Shown here: piece after piece, positions 22,572-33,605 of the stretch | Layout: every line of letters starts with the position of its first letter | How positions within the stretch are numbered: the stretch's first letter is position 1 | Assembly (NCBI GenBank): GCA_016801885.1 | Contig: CM028882.1 | Span: 20,415,047-20,479,046 of the forward strand | Length of the DNA: 64,000 nucleotides | Reading direction: 5' to 3' | Source: Toxotes chatareus | Taxonomy: Eukaryota; Chordata; Actinopteri; Toxotidae | Notes under the pieces: generated by a model | Seen by the model: only the letters and a program-made list of their open reading frames with translations | What the model was told of the DNA's origin: nothing | Database searches by the model: none | Position numbers and translations under genes: made by a program

Positions 22572-25500
22572 GTAAGAATACATCTGAACACGGAGGGGTG
22601 AGCAAGCAAGGATTTGTGATTAAAAAACGTTGACAGAGCATCGCCAGCTAACGTTAGCTAGCCGAGAATTTCTTGTTTTGCAGCTCATACTAGCTAACGC
22701 TGGCTGGGGTTAGCAGCAAAGATTGCAGTGTAAGTTAATTTCGTGGGGACGCATTACGGTGCCCACAAAGTGTGTATCGGATCAAACGGGCCTTGCAGTT
22801 GACATGTAAGTCTCCGAAAACGTACAATAGTCAGCGGTAGTTGTCCAAAACATAGGTGACATAGGAGCGGAAGAAGCCAGTTAACGTTAGCTAACTGTGC
22901 TAGCCAGCCTGCAAGCTAACTGGTGATAGGTTATGTAGGTTAACGTTAAGGAGCTGTGCAGCAAGGGGGAGTGCCGAGAATAGGAAACATAAGGGAGCAG
23001 CGGATCCCAGATGGCCCAGCTCGTCATATCGTCAATGTTAACATTAGCTAGTTTTAGCTTCTTTCCTGGTAAAAGTTGGCCTGTGGACCCCAGTTTCGCA
23101 AGCTAACAATTAGCAAACCAACATTCACCTCGTCCTTGTGGCCAACCTTGTTGGACTTGAAGTTCGCTCTTAGTGTCAAGTAGACACCACTTAACATTGG
23201 TAGTAGATGTTTCAGCTCATCAGCCGGTAAAAAGTTGAGTTAGGACAGGTCTACCACAGCTGACTAGCTTGTCAGCTAACACTTAAGCTAACGGTAGATG
23301 GTTTATTTGTTAAATGGCTGGCCAACAGCGAAGGTTAGTAAGGCCTGAGCGGCCTTTATTTTCCATGCCTGTGTTGTTGTCAACTTTACTGTCAGCAGTG
23401 ATCAAGTTATTCCTCTCCGAGATGTAACACGAAGAGGTTAGCGTTGTTACTGTTGTTTACGTTTCCGTTACAGCAAGTCGTCAGCCGCTGCACAGCAGGA
23501 TCCGGTTTGCAGTGAGCTTTCAATGCTTGCTAGCTATGAATGGAAATATGAGGGAGTTTCGGCAGCCTGGTGTCATTACATACACCGAGGCTGCACGACT
23601 GTCCTAGTCAATCAAGAGATGCCTGGACAGAAGGTCCCGTTTGTCCCATGTGACACATGAAGTAAAACCTTTTCTACATAGTGTTGGAAAGAATTTAGTG
23701 ATAGACATGCCTTTATGAATGAACTGGGTGTTGTGAGTGTAGTTTTATTAAAAGGTGAATGAAGCAGGCACTGGTCTATAAGACTATTGGGAGTTAGAGG
23801 TTTACCACAGGTTGTGGACACAGTAACATGCTTGTAATATTATAGAGTACAATATCTCTGTATAATAAATATACATCAGAGTCACACTTAAGCTTGCTGA
23901 TTGTGAAGGCATTTCATCTGAAAGCATTTTTGAACACAGACTTCCTTTTTTTTTATCTATCAATCTGTAAACGTGAGACAACACAGATAGCCAATACACA
24001 TCACACGTCCTAACAATTTAAAAACAAAATGCAGCTAAGGCAGTAAAATAGAAAAAGTACAGCAAAATGAAACACTTCATTGAAACACAATCCAGTACAC
24101 AACCACAGAACCAGAAAAACGCCACAGCACAAAAAGTATGGGTTAAGTATCTGATTAAATTGCATTATATTTTGCAGGTGGTCGTGTTGTTATGTGAACC
24201 ACGTGCGTATCATACCTTTGAGGAACTTTCATCCAGTTGTGATCTGGAATGTTCTAACACAAAACTGTGGAGCAGTCAGCTCAAAATAGAAAAATGCGAG
24301 GCATTTGCATCATTTGTTTGGCCTTTAGCTGGAAATCCAACCAGACTCCATATTCTTACAATGGAAATCCCACTTGTTACGATCATTTATCTTTTTGATA
24401 TCTCTGTATTTACAATCATGTAGTTACCATTCCTGCTAAATGTTCTGTGTTGAGCAATCCAAATTAAGCTGACATTAATATTCAACAACTAACGTCTCTT
24501 TTCTCCTTTCTCTTGTCATGCCTTCTCTTTCTTCCCTCAGGTGTGAGCTGTGATGCATGTTTAAAAGGCAACTTTAGAGGTCGACGATACAAATGTTTAA
24601 TTTGCTACGACTACGATCTGTGCGCATCGTGCTATGAAAGCGGTGCAACTACTACCAGACACACCACAGAGCATCCCATGCAGTGTATATTAACCCGAGT
24701 CGACTTTGGTAAGTACAGCTGATATTAACATTGGGCTAATTATAAGCAGAATGTGCTTACTCAGGTTGTGAAAATATGGAAGGTGTGAATTTGAGCCATA
24801 TGTGCTGTTTGTCATTCAGTATCACAGTATTTGTTGTTGTGATTAATAATGTTTAGTCACACTTTATCTGGATTGGCAGATGCTGATAAACAACTGACAA
24901 CCTTGCTAGAAAATACAGATGTTGACCACAAGGAAGGAACATTTGCTGCACCTTTACAGTTCAGTTCTACAATTAACCACAAACCAAACTCACAGTATGT
25001 AGAAGCTGGTTCTCCACTGCAGTCCACTTGCAGTCGGTGCAGTGGGCAATAGACCAGTCGCAGGACTGTTGTGACAGAATGACACAAAAAAAGAGAGTGA
25101 ATGTCTTCATAAAAACACAGTCTGGAATTTTTAAACATAGTCGTTAAATTTGGTACAATGATTGTGCACTGCGCACGTCCCTGTCATGGTTATTTTATAA
25201 TTAGGATGAGCCCCTAATACGTGCGGTCTTTGGAAACTTCCCTTCTGTGGCTTTAATGAGCGTGCACAAGTAAAACTGTTACAGATTCGTTTATCTTCTG
25301 CTGGCACTGGCTTTTGCTTTCTGACATGAAGGCTGCTCCCAACTGGCTTAGCAGTGATTGATTTGACCCAGACTGCCTGAGGAGTTTCTAAGAGTGTGTT
25401 ATTGGGGTTCTCAGTTTGTTTTATCTCCACATATATAGAACTTTTACAATTTTGTAGAAGCAATGATGTGGATTAAAAGAATACAATCCTAGTTATACCA

Positions 25501-28500
25501 TTATTATTCTAAATTCAGTTACTATTAATATATAATCAGCTTGGCAGTAGGTGTGGTGTTACCTCAGATGTAGAACAATAGTAAGGTTATTATTTTTGAT
25601 TGATGGGCCGTTTTTCTTGCTTTTGGCTGATCACTTCAAGTATTTATTTTTTGCATTGGCACTGTGAAATATGTTGGTGTTCAACCTTTCACAAACCGGA
25701 GATGCTGTTTTACACTCTGCTGGAAAATAAATACAAACTGTTGCCGAAAACACAGCAGAAGGTGCAAACTCACAAATATGTGCTCATTTTTGTGGTTGTG
25801 GTTTTGTGTATTTTCAGTTAGCTTGTTCCACCAACTGAACCAACTGTTTTTATGGTGTATCCCAGTATTTACACACCCCTTAGTTGGTAGAATGGTAGAA
25901 TTTAAAATATGCTGCATCTTTTTAAAAATAAACTGTGTAATAACAGCTGCAGATAAGCTCTTGCTGTAGACAGGCTTCTTATAGTTGGTTTTGTGTTTTA
26001 GCTCACTGTTTCAGTTTCACGGCCTGCAAGTGGTGCACTTTTGTTTGTCTCACCTCTGTCCCACAGACCAAAACAGAGCTAGTAAGAAAGTGAAAATTGG
26101 AGCTCATCAGGTGGACACAAACATCACTCTGATGAATGCCAATGATGCTCTGTGTCTGCTGGATGTATAAATAGGCAACTGTTTACTAACACATTAATTA
26201 TAATACCTTTTTATTAGGTGATAATATGTTAGTGTTGTGTGAACAGCTTGTTTCAACTGCCCCCCCCAAAAAAAATCACTTAATGCACATTTAAGCAAAG
26301 CTGTCATGAGAGCTAAATGCTACGCTGTCATTAATGGACTGCTGTAATGTCAGCTCTGGCTTTAGACAACCTACTTGCAAGTGGATTTATGTGAGTTGAG
26401 TTTATGTTGTATTGTGAACCGTAGCCCATAATGCGGCAAAGCTAGAAAATGCTCTGGTTAACTAGGAGGTATCTCTTATCAGCTAAACCTGTCTGAAGTG
26501 AACCAGCTTAAGGGTTATTTTAGTCCAAATGGGCTTTAACATGACTTTATACACTATGACATCCTGGTAAAATATGTCTTTTAAAGCTTTAACTTTCTGT
26601 TCTATTGCCAAGCTCCCTCCACCAGTATCCATGGCTCCTGACTTTTTTTCCTGAGTTTTTATGATGTATGATTCTGTGGCAGCCTTGATAAAACTTTGGT
26701 CCTGTGTATGAGAAACACTTCATCCAGCAGCTGAAATTAACTCCCAGATAAAGCATGGCAATATACTCAGACTGAATGCCTCTCGGTTCTCCTCTAGACC
26801 TGTACTACGGTGGAGAAGCGTTCTCGGTGGAGCAGCCCCAGGCCTTCACATGTCCCTACTGTGGCAGGATGGGCTACACAGAGATCTCGCTGCAGGAGCA
26901 CGTGGCTGCAGAGCACACAGAGACCTCCACAGAAGTGGTAAGTTGATGCTGGAGCCTCGCACACAGCCATCTATGAAACCTAGACTAGACATTTGCACAA
27001 ATCTTAACACCTGGAAAGATTTACATTTGTGCTGACGTTCCTTGCATGCCTCCGAATTTTTTCTCAAGTGAGAACATTGTTTTCAGTGTTTTAGAATATT
27101 CTTCACATCAGAGGAGCCTGTAGGTTTTAAAAGTATGCTGTCGTATGTTATATCTTGCTTCACAATGTCACAGTCAAAGCCCAGTTCTGAAGTCAGCGTC
27201 TGGCTCTACAAGAAAAACTGAACTGCAAGTGATGTCAGGTAGACTGTGCAGCTCTATTTATAGATAATTGCTGTTTTTCTTCTGCCAGCAAGAAAACACT
27301 GGTTTGAACTGCTGAGAAATACTTTAAAGAAGCTTAGCTCATGTCTGGAACACTTTACATGACAGCTGACCTTTTTCCAATGTATGACATTTGTTTTATT
27401 TTTATTTTTTTATTTTTTGATCTGATTCGCTTTCCTTCCAGGCGATGTCTGATTTCCATTCATTTCAGAACCATACATTGATAACTTGCAGTTTCTTCAA
27501 ACTTACTTGAGAGAGGTTCAAGTCATTAAAATGATGTATGTTAGAGTGGCACGTTTGAGTGCTGTTAAACAGATTGATATCCATATTCTGAAATTGGTGT
27601 TCATTTTGAAATTATTTTTGGTTAGTCAAGGCTTATTAATTTCCCACAGTGTGACTAATACTTTTAATAAATCCTTAGTTATTTAATTGGTTTAGTTAAG
27701 TGATTTGAGGAGCTCAAAAGAATAAGGTGTTGATCTTCAAACACCCAAACACACTGCATCTGTGGCTGTGAGTCATGGTCAGTCTTAGCTCACATTAGCT
27801 GATCTGAAGCTGACTATTCATGAGTAAATGCCTGTCAGGGTATCCAATTAATGTTCAAGAGTGAATAACTTCATTAAGAACTTGTCTCCAATGTGTATAT
27901 GTTCTTTTGCTTTGTTACATTATGTTAGTCTTTAGGGTATAATTAAAAAAAAGGGACGTAAGGCAAATACTTCACTACCTGTTTTGACTAAATCAACACT
28001 GAAGAGTAACTTGGCCAATTTTGACTTTCAGCCTTTTAAATACAAGAACTGAACACAGTCACGTGATGTTTTCAACAGTGTCCATGCTACAACAGTACAG
28101 CTCAAATGTTACTGGCAGCGGACTATCAACTTTTTGCGGATGGCACTTCCACCAACAAATCAACTTCCCAAAATGTCAAACATTTAAAATAAATCTGTGC
28201 CGTCAATGCAGCTTAGTATCATTTGGAGTTTTGACACACTCATCCCAGAGCTGGGACTTTCCGGAGACTGCACCCCTATATGTTTAAACACAGCATTTGC
28301 GTGGTAGATACTTACCAAACTCAGGGTTTGTTCAAGAGGACTCGGTGCCAGCTGGCAAATGTTGATTGTGCTGTGAAGTGTGTTGATAATTACATGTATG
28401 TTCTCTCTCCCTGTCCTCCAGATCTGCCCCATATGTGCAGCGCTGCCAGGTGGCGACCCAAATCATGTGACAGATGACTTTGCTGCTCATCTCACACTTG

Positions 28501-31500
28501 AACACAGAGCACCCAGAGACTTAATATCCTTTTTAAGTAGTAGTCCCGCCTCCACAGAAATGACCGTAACCTGGATGGGGGGGAAAAAAAAAAATCAAAA
28601 TATGTGCAGTAACAAATTCATGGCTGTTCTGCTGTTGTAAACTAAATTATGTGTCTCACGTCATTGTGACATAATCAATTAAGGAGGCTTCAGATTGATC
28701 AGTTGGTTACACACTGCTTGCCGCTGGTTTGGTGTATTAGGAGGAAGTGGAGTCCAAGCCACTCATCCGCATGTTTTCCTTCAGACTTGCTTAAGTGGCC
28801 TTGTCCTTATTCTCCTCCTTTGAGAGTGGCTCCCTAAAAGAGAAAGCCATGAGAGGTAGTGGTAAATTAAGTGTAATATGAAATGGGATGTTGAGTGTTT
28901 CTAAACAGCAGATCAAATGCAGTTCAATGCTGCTTTTCATATTTTGAGGCTACTCCCAAGGTGATAAAGGCCCCTACAGGATGTTTTGAACCCAAATAGC
29001 ATTGTAGTTTATGGACGTGCCAATCCAGTCTGGATTGATACTGACGTTGATATTAGCTGGTAAAGTGAACCAGGCATCATCTGATGATCTGAGGATTACA
29101 AACGTCACACACTTTCTTTGTCTTAAATAAATAATAGACGTACTGGGCCACCAACTAACCAAGTTTGTAGAGCCATGACAATCCCCGGCCTCATGTCACT
29201 TTACATTAAATTGTTTCCAGTGAGTTTTACCTGTGATGAATATGGATTTTAGATTAAGGAAAAAGAGAGTACTGGTATTGACAGATGCTCTGAGTCGTTA
29301 TCGTTATCATTATCTGCGGAGAAAAAGCTGAATTGCTGCATCCCTGATGGTTTGCATTGTTTTTATCACCTGCCAGCTGGCATGCGCCAAACACTGCAGT
29401 GAGGTGACGCACATTTCTCTCAAATGCAGAAGGCAGTAAAGGTGGGGGGCAAAAAAGTAGTAATGTGCCAACAAAAGTAAAGACAACAAACAATGTCAAC
29501 AATGCAGCAAAAAACAAGATGGGGTGTTTTAAAGCAATCAGACATTCACAAGGGATTCAGCTGGAATCAACACTTTTTTCTCTGGAGAGCCAGAGAAAGG
29601 ATCACTTTTCAAAACGTTGTGAGACAGTGAGCATTACATTCTTTTTTCAATATCAGACTGTGTGAAGGGTTGAAATGGCATTAGCTGCTTTTGCCTGTCA
29701 GGAAACAGCAGAAATACTCTGTGTGAGTTGCACTCTGACAGACTCAGAGGACTGATGACAGCAGTCTATTTATAGAGTATTTGAATATGTGCTGTGGAGA
29801 AGACAAAAGATGCAAAAATGTAGTTAAATGAAACACAGACAGAATGGGTGCATCTTAAATTCGGCAAAATAGAGCCGCAGCGTTTGTGTGTGTGTGGGTG
29901 CACCCAGTGCGGTGCCTTGTGTATGGGTTCATAATGAGCATCATGCAAATGTGTTAGCAACTGGTTCAGAAGGCCTGAGCAAAGTGAGTATTTAGCAGAG
30001 TGTTACATACACATCTTTTGGACTATTGGTCGTACAAAACAAGCAAGATTGGGGGGCTAACAGTGGGCTAACAGTGGGACGAAGAAGATGTCAGTTATTA
30101 AAATTACAAAGAGTTATAGCACTATTATGCACTCGATATGTTCCTTAACGGCGAGTTTCACGACGAGTCCAGTGGGGTGCGGCATGTGAGGAGGATGTTT
30201 CACCCAGGGCGCGGGCTGGGAGGTCCGCGAGCCCGCAGGTCTAACATGCACTTCACCAGCAGCACCACAGGGGGGCTCTCCACCAGTCAGAGCTCCTCAC
30301 AGAGCTCCAACTACAGCAGAGAGGCCATGGACCCCATAGCAGGTTAGTCACACAATGTACACACACACACACACAGGGAAAAGTCATGGTTACATGGTGA
30401 ACTCATGCTGACATGTATGGCAGATGGTATACTCTCCCTCTGAGGCACATAGTTGCAGAACAAGAAACTGTGGAGCCTGATGGAGGACAGACAAAAAAAA
30501 TCTTATTAGCACAGCCAGGCAGAAAACAATTATTTGTTATTGTTAAATTTGTTGTCACCCAGCTGCAGCTGCAGGAGGCCTGACACACAAACTACTCATG
30601 TCCAGTAATAATAATAAATCAGGTGTGTGGCACTCATTTAATAAGATTTCTTATTGTAAATTGTTTCTCACACATACACATAAATTACCTGCAGCAGCGT
30701 GGATATTATACATGCCTACTCTGTGTTTCAGTGTCCACTTAAAGGTAGTCTGGGTAATACAGCAAATGTGTGGGCAGAGTTGTAGCTGTGGCAAATTCTT
30801 GTTTATCCTGTTCCCAATTTTAATGCGGTTCAGTGCTTGGCATTCGCCATGTCAGCTCCAGCTGTGCCATAATGAGGGTTCCTGCTCAGTCTGCATCACA
30901 AATAGGGCACTAGCCTTCTTTTGAATGACCTGCGATACCCGCTGGGGCCGTTGCTCTGACTGAACCTCACTGCTGAGGGTTTTATCATACTGTGCTTGTG
31001 TGTCTTGTACTTTTGTTCGTGGATCAGAGGCTGTTCAGTGGTCTTATTAGACTATTTTTTGGGTTTTAGCTCTGTGACAGTATAGCTCATAAATCCCAGT
31101 GTACAGGGAAAACAATGTGGCCAATCTTACATATTTACATAATGGTTGCATTATTTGAACTATCATCAGTAGGCATCATAACCTGTCGCCTGGTAAACTG
31201 TTGTACTGGCTGTCTGATCATTACTGACATTAAGCCTGTCCCTTCTCCATCCTGTTCCTCCAGAGCTTCTGTCCCAGTTGTCAGGGGTGCGGCGTTCGGC
31301 GGGCGGCCAGCTCAGCTCGGGCCCCTCGGCCTCTCAGCTACAACAGCTTCAGATGCAACTCCAGTTGGAGCGCCAGCAGGCCCAGGCGGCGCGTCAGCAG
31401 CTGGAGACGGCCCGAAACGCCACCCGGGGTGGAGGCCGAGCCAATGCAATCCTGAATACAAATTCAGCAGCCGCAAACCCCAACCCCAGCGCCAACCACA

Positions 31501-32204
31501 ATACCAATCCCAGTCCCAACCCGGGCCCACCTGAGTCTAACACACAGCATACTGCACATAGCTCCCAGTTTCTACTCAGCAGGTGGGGCTGTCACTTTTA
31601 TTTTTTGCATCTACTTTAAACGGCCTTGTGTTTTTCAGTAAAGTAGGAGACATCTTGTGTCTAGCAGTTAAACTAATTAAATGAACAATATTCAGAGATA
31701 ATGATTTTTTCATTTATGGAGGAATGTTAGATGTAATTAAAAGAATATTTTTATGTCTTAAAACATAAGGGATAGTGTATGCTGTTCTTTATTTTGAAAT
31801 TCTCTTCTGTCACCTGATTTGTCATGAACCTGTCTGTTTTAACATGCTCCACTAACCTTTGCCTCATTTGCCACAGGCTGAGCGAACCGCGGCTGTCTGA
31901 GGCCGAGCGGCAGGCGTGCGAGGCCCAGTGGGCCGACAGGAGCCTGTTTGTGACGGAGCTGCTGCTGTCCACACTGCTGCCCGACGAGGACGCCTCGGCC
32001 TCCTCCTCCGAGGACGAGGACGACTGTCACGGCTCGTTGCGGAATTTCGCTGACTTCGAGGCCATGGGCTGTGTTGAGGTCATGACCTTGGACGTGGCAC
32101 TGGAGAACCTCAACCTCAAGGAGACGACCCCGGCTACCAAGACGACGAAAACGACGCCTAAAACAGCACCAACGAAGAAAGAGCCTCCTGCGCCGCCCCT
32201 TTGA
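22556..32204 (+). CDS. kcmf1: kcmf1, ZZ-type E3 ubiquitin ligase (seven coding exons, 417 aa)
   Basis: KCMF1 is an E3 ubiquitin ligase that works with UBR4 in N-degron and autophagy-linked turnover. Coding exons: 22556-22571, 24541-24708, 26798-26937, 28422-28523, 30162-30342, 31264-31582 and 31877-32204; they total 1254 nt with closed phases. Domains seen: a ZZ zinc finger with ligands C9, C12, C24, C27, C33, C36, H46 and H50; a C2H2 finger with C80, C83, H96 and H101; a second C2H2-like finger with C110, C113, H131 and H136; an Arg/Ser-rich stretch; a Gln-rich coiled coil near 218-255; and an acidic DEDD region. The protein is about 36 residues longer than the 381 aa I recall for human KCMF1, because of an Asn/Pro-rich insert and a Thr/Lys/Pro-rich tail. 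Six introns, one of them apparently U12-type. Confidence 0.95.
22646..23295. repeat. cluster of AGCTAACGTTAGCT-type palindromes
   Basis: In the first 0.75 kb of kcmf1 intron 1: AGCTAACGTTAGCTA at 22646-22660, GTTAACGTTAGCTAAC at 22880-22895, GTTAACGTTAAG at 22939-22950, ATGTTAACATTAGCTAG near 23035-23051, and related GCTAAC words near 22692 and 23275. Dispersed rather than tandem. Confidence 0.6.
24541..24708 (+). CDS. kcmf1: kcmf1 coding exon 2 (ZZ zinc finger)
   Basis: Residues 6-61. It carries all ZZ ligands, C-x2-C, C-x2-C, C-x2-C and the H-x3-H pair (H46, H50). The acceptor is CCCTCAG|GTGTGAG, after a strong pyrimidine tract; the donor is TTTG|GTAAGT, ending in phase 1. Confidence 0.95.
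26798..26937 (+). CDS. kcmf1: kcmf1 coding exon 3 (C2H2 finger)
   Basis: Residues 62-108. Encodes DLYYGGEAFSVEQPQAF and the zinc finger C80-x2-C83-x12-H96-x4-H101. The acceptor is CCTCTAG|ACCTG; the donor is GTG|GTAAGT, phase 0. Confidence 0.95.
28422..28523 (+). CDS. kcmf1: kcmf1 coding exon 4 (second C2H2-like finger)
   Basis: Residues 109-142, 102 nt. Encodes CPICAALPGGDPNHVTDDF with the C110/C113 and H131/H136 pairs, ending APRDL. The acceptor is CTCCAG|ATCTGC. The exon ends at TTA|ATATCCTTT, a minor-class donor rather than GT. Confidence 0.94.
28524..30161 (+). other. kcmf1 intron 4, U12-type AT-AC intron
   Basis: The intron begins ATATCCTTT, matching the U12 donor rule (R)TATCCTTT at all nine positions. 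It carries TTCCTTAAC at 30141-30149, a full match to the U12 branch-point consensus, and ends TTTCAC|GACGAG. The distance from the branch motif to the terminal AC is 12 nt, as expected for this class. Splicing at these sites joins APRDL to DESSGVRH in phase 0, exactly as in the KCMF1 family. No GT-AG pair nearby gives the family sequence. Length is 1638 nt. Confidence 0.9.
30162..30342 (+). CDS. kcmf1: kcmf1 coding exon 5
   Basis: Residues 143-202. Encodes DESSGVRHVRRMFHPGRGLGGPRARRSNMHF and a Ser-rich stretch, ending REAMDPIA. It follows the AC-type acceptor and ends with a conventional donor, GCAG|GTTAGT. Confidence 0.93.
31264..31582 (+). CDS. kcmf1: kcmf1 coding exon 6 (coiled coil, Asn/Pro insert)
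   Basis: Residues 203-308. Encodes ELLSQLSGVRRSAGGQL, a Gln/Leu-rich predicted coiled coil (QLQQLQMQLQLERQQAQAARQQL) and ETARNATR, then an Asn/Pro/Ala-rich low-complexity segment not in the human protein as I recall it, then SSQFLLSR. The acceptor is CTCCAG|AGCTTC; the donor is AGCAG|GTGGGG, ending in phase 2. Confidence 0.92.
31877..32204 (+). CDS. kcmf1: kcmf1 coding exon 7 and stop
   Basis: Residues 309-417, stop TGA at 32202-32204. Encodes ADRSLFVTELLLSTLL, an acidic SSSEDEDD cluster, DFEAMGCVEVMTLDVALENLNLKE (strongly conserved in the family), then a Thr/Lys/Pro-rich extension ending PPAPPL. The exon is notably GC-rich compared with the flanking intron. Confidence 0.94.
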
Positions 32205-33605
32205 TGACATGGCCACTCCCTCCCCTCAAACCACCATTGTAACTGGCTGACTGCTGAGTCAGTCCAACTGCCAATGGATGACAAAAAAGACTGCAGTTCT
32301 TTTTGGCTTTGTTTTAATTTTTTTTTTTCTCAGTGATTGTCATTTCAGCTCTGTCGCTCCCCACTCAACCCCGTGTTTATTAAGTTGTGTACATTGAATA
32401 AAAGTAGTGAGACGAGAGAATGTGAAAGCAAGCAAGCGTGGTGGGTGCGTGAGAGAAAGAAAAATAACTATATAAATATATTATAGAAAAAAAATCTATA
32501 TGAAAGTTGATAATCAATTCCACATAACCCGTGTCTCCTCTAGCAGATGAGCAAAGCGTAGTTAGCCGTTTAAGAGACAAACTCGTCACACACTCACCCA
32601 AGGGAGAGGAGGCCGACAGAAACCTCTCCAGTAAAAACGCTGCTGTGTATTTATAGTTATTAATTAAAGAAGTGCTTGGATGGTTTACCACAACTTAAGC
32701 ATGAGCTTAAATCACCATGTGCCCATTTTTAACTGCACAGTCACCAGACGGAGAGGTCGTTCTCTTTTGTTCAGACACCTGAGTAACTGTAAATTAACGG
32801 TGCTGAGTGCCACATCACTGGCATTTTTCTGCACCACACACACAAACACACATTCACACACATACACAACAGACTGAGGACTGCGTTACAGGTTACCTTC
32901 ATGTCCAGTCTCGACCCCTCCCTCTTATGTGACATCACCTGTTTTGGGTCATGTGACCTTGCTTTATATCGACTGTGGGCACTTTGGTTTTGAATTGCAT
33001 ATCCAGTGTCCATTCGTGTACACTACAGTTGCTCTACATAAAGGCGATACACAACTCGGAGGCAAACAGAGATGAGACAGTCTCTTCAGTGTGACCATTT
33101 TCAGGCCTTTTCTAACATGGAAGAAACACAACAACCCTGGTCTTCATATGGTTGTTTCTTGTTTTGTTTTTTCCCCTCTCTTTCTCCCTCTCTTTTACGG
33201 AAGACCAGATGCTACTTTTTCAAACTTCCCATGATCTGAAATTAATCTTCTCTCCATTACTCATGAATGCAAAGATTACTCATCATGTGACTTGAAGGAG
33301 AGAATCCTGTATTGCTCTTTCCATTAATTTCTCTCAGTCAACAAGATCTTTGTATGCCTCCACTGCTACCTGAAGAAATGCAATGTATGTTTTTGGCTCA
33401 GCGAACAAGCCAAATCACAGGGTAAACCTTTCAGTTTGGAGGACAATAAAAATGTTTTGGATGGAAATGAACTAACCCAATCCTGCTCTCTGGTTTGTGT
33501 TTTTACTTTATTTCTTTTTTTTTTTGTCTTTCCTCAGTTGCTAACTTCCTGGTGAGCATGTACAGCATATGGTAAAAAATAAACACCTATCTTACAGGTC
33601 ACGTT
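32205..33605 (+). other. kcmf1 3' UTR region with candidate poly(A) signals
   Basis: AATAAA hexamers on the plus strand lie at 32397-32402, 33445-33450 and 33578-33583. The middle one is followed by a GT/T-rich stretch (about 33490-33530), as expected downstream of a cleavage site. Alternative ends of about 0.2 kb and 1.25 kb are therefore plausible. No ORF of note. Confidence 0.5.

Noticed and set aside
30138..30347. kcmf1 exon 5 starting upstream at an in-frame ATG near 30138
   Set aside because: The upstream codons come from the U12 branch-point region; the family sequence begins exactly at DESSGV after the terminal AC.
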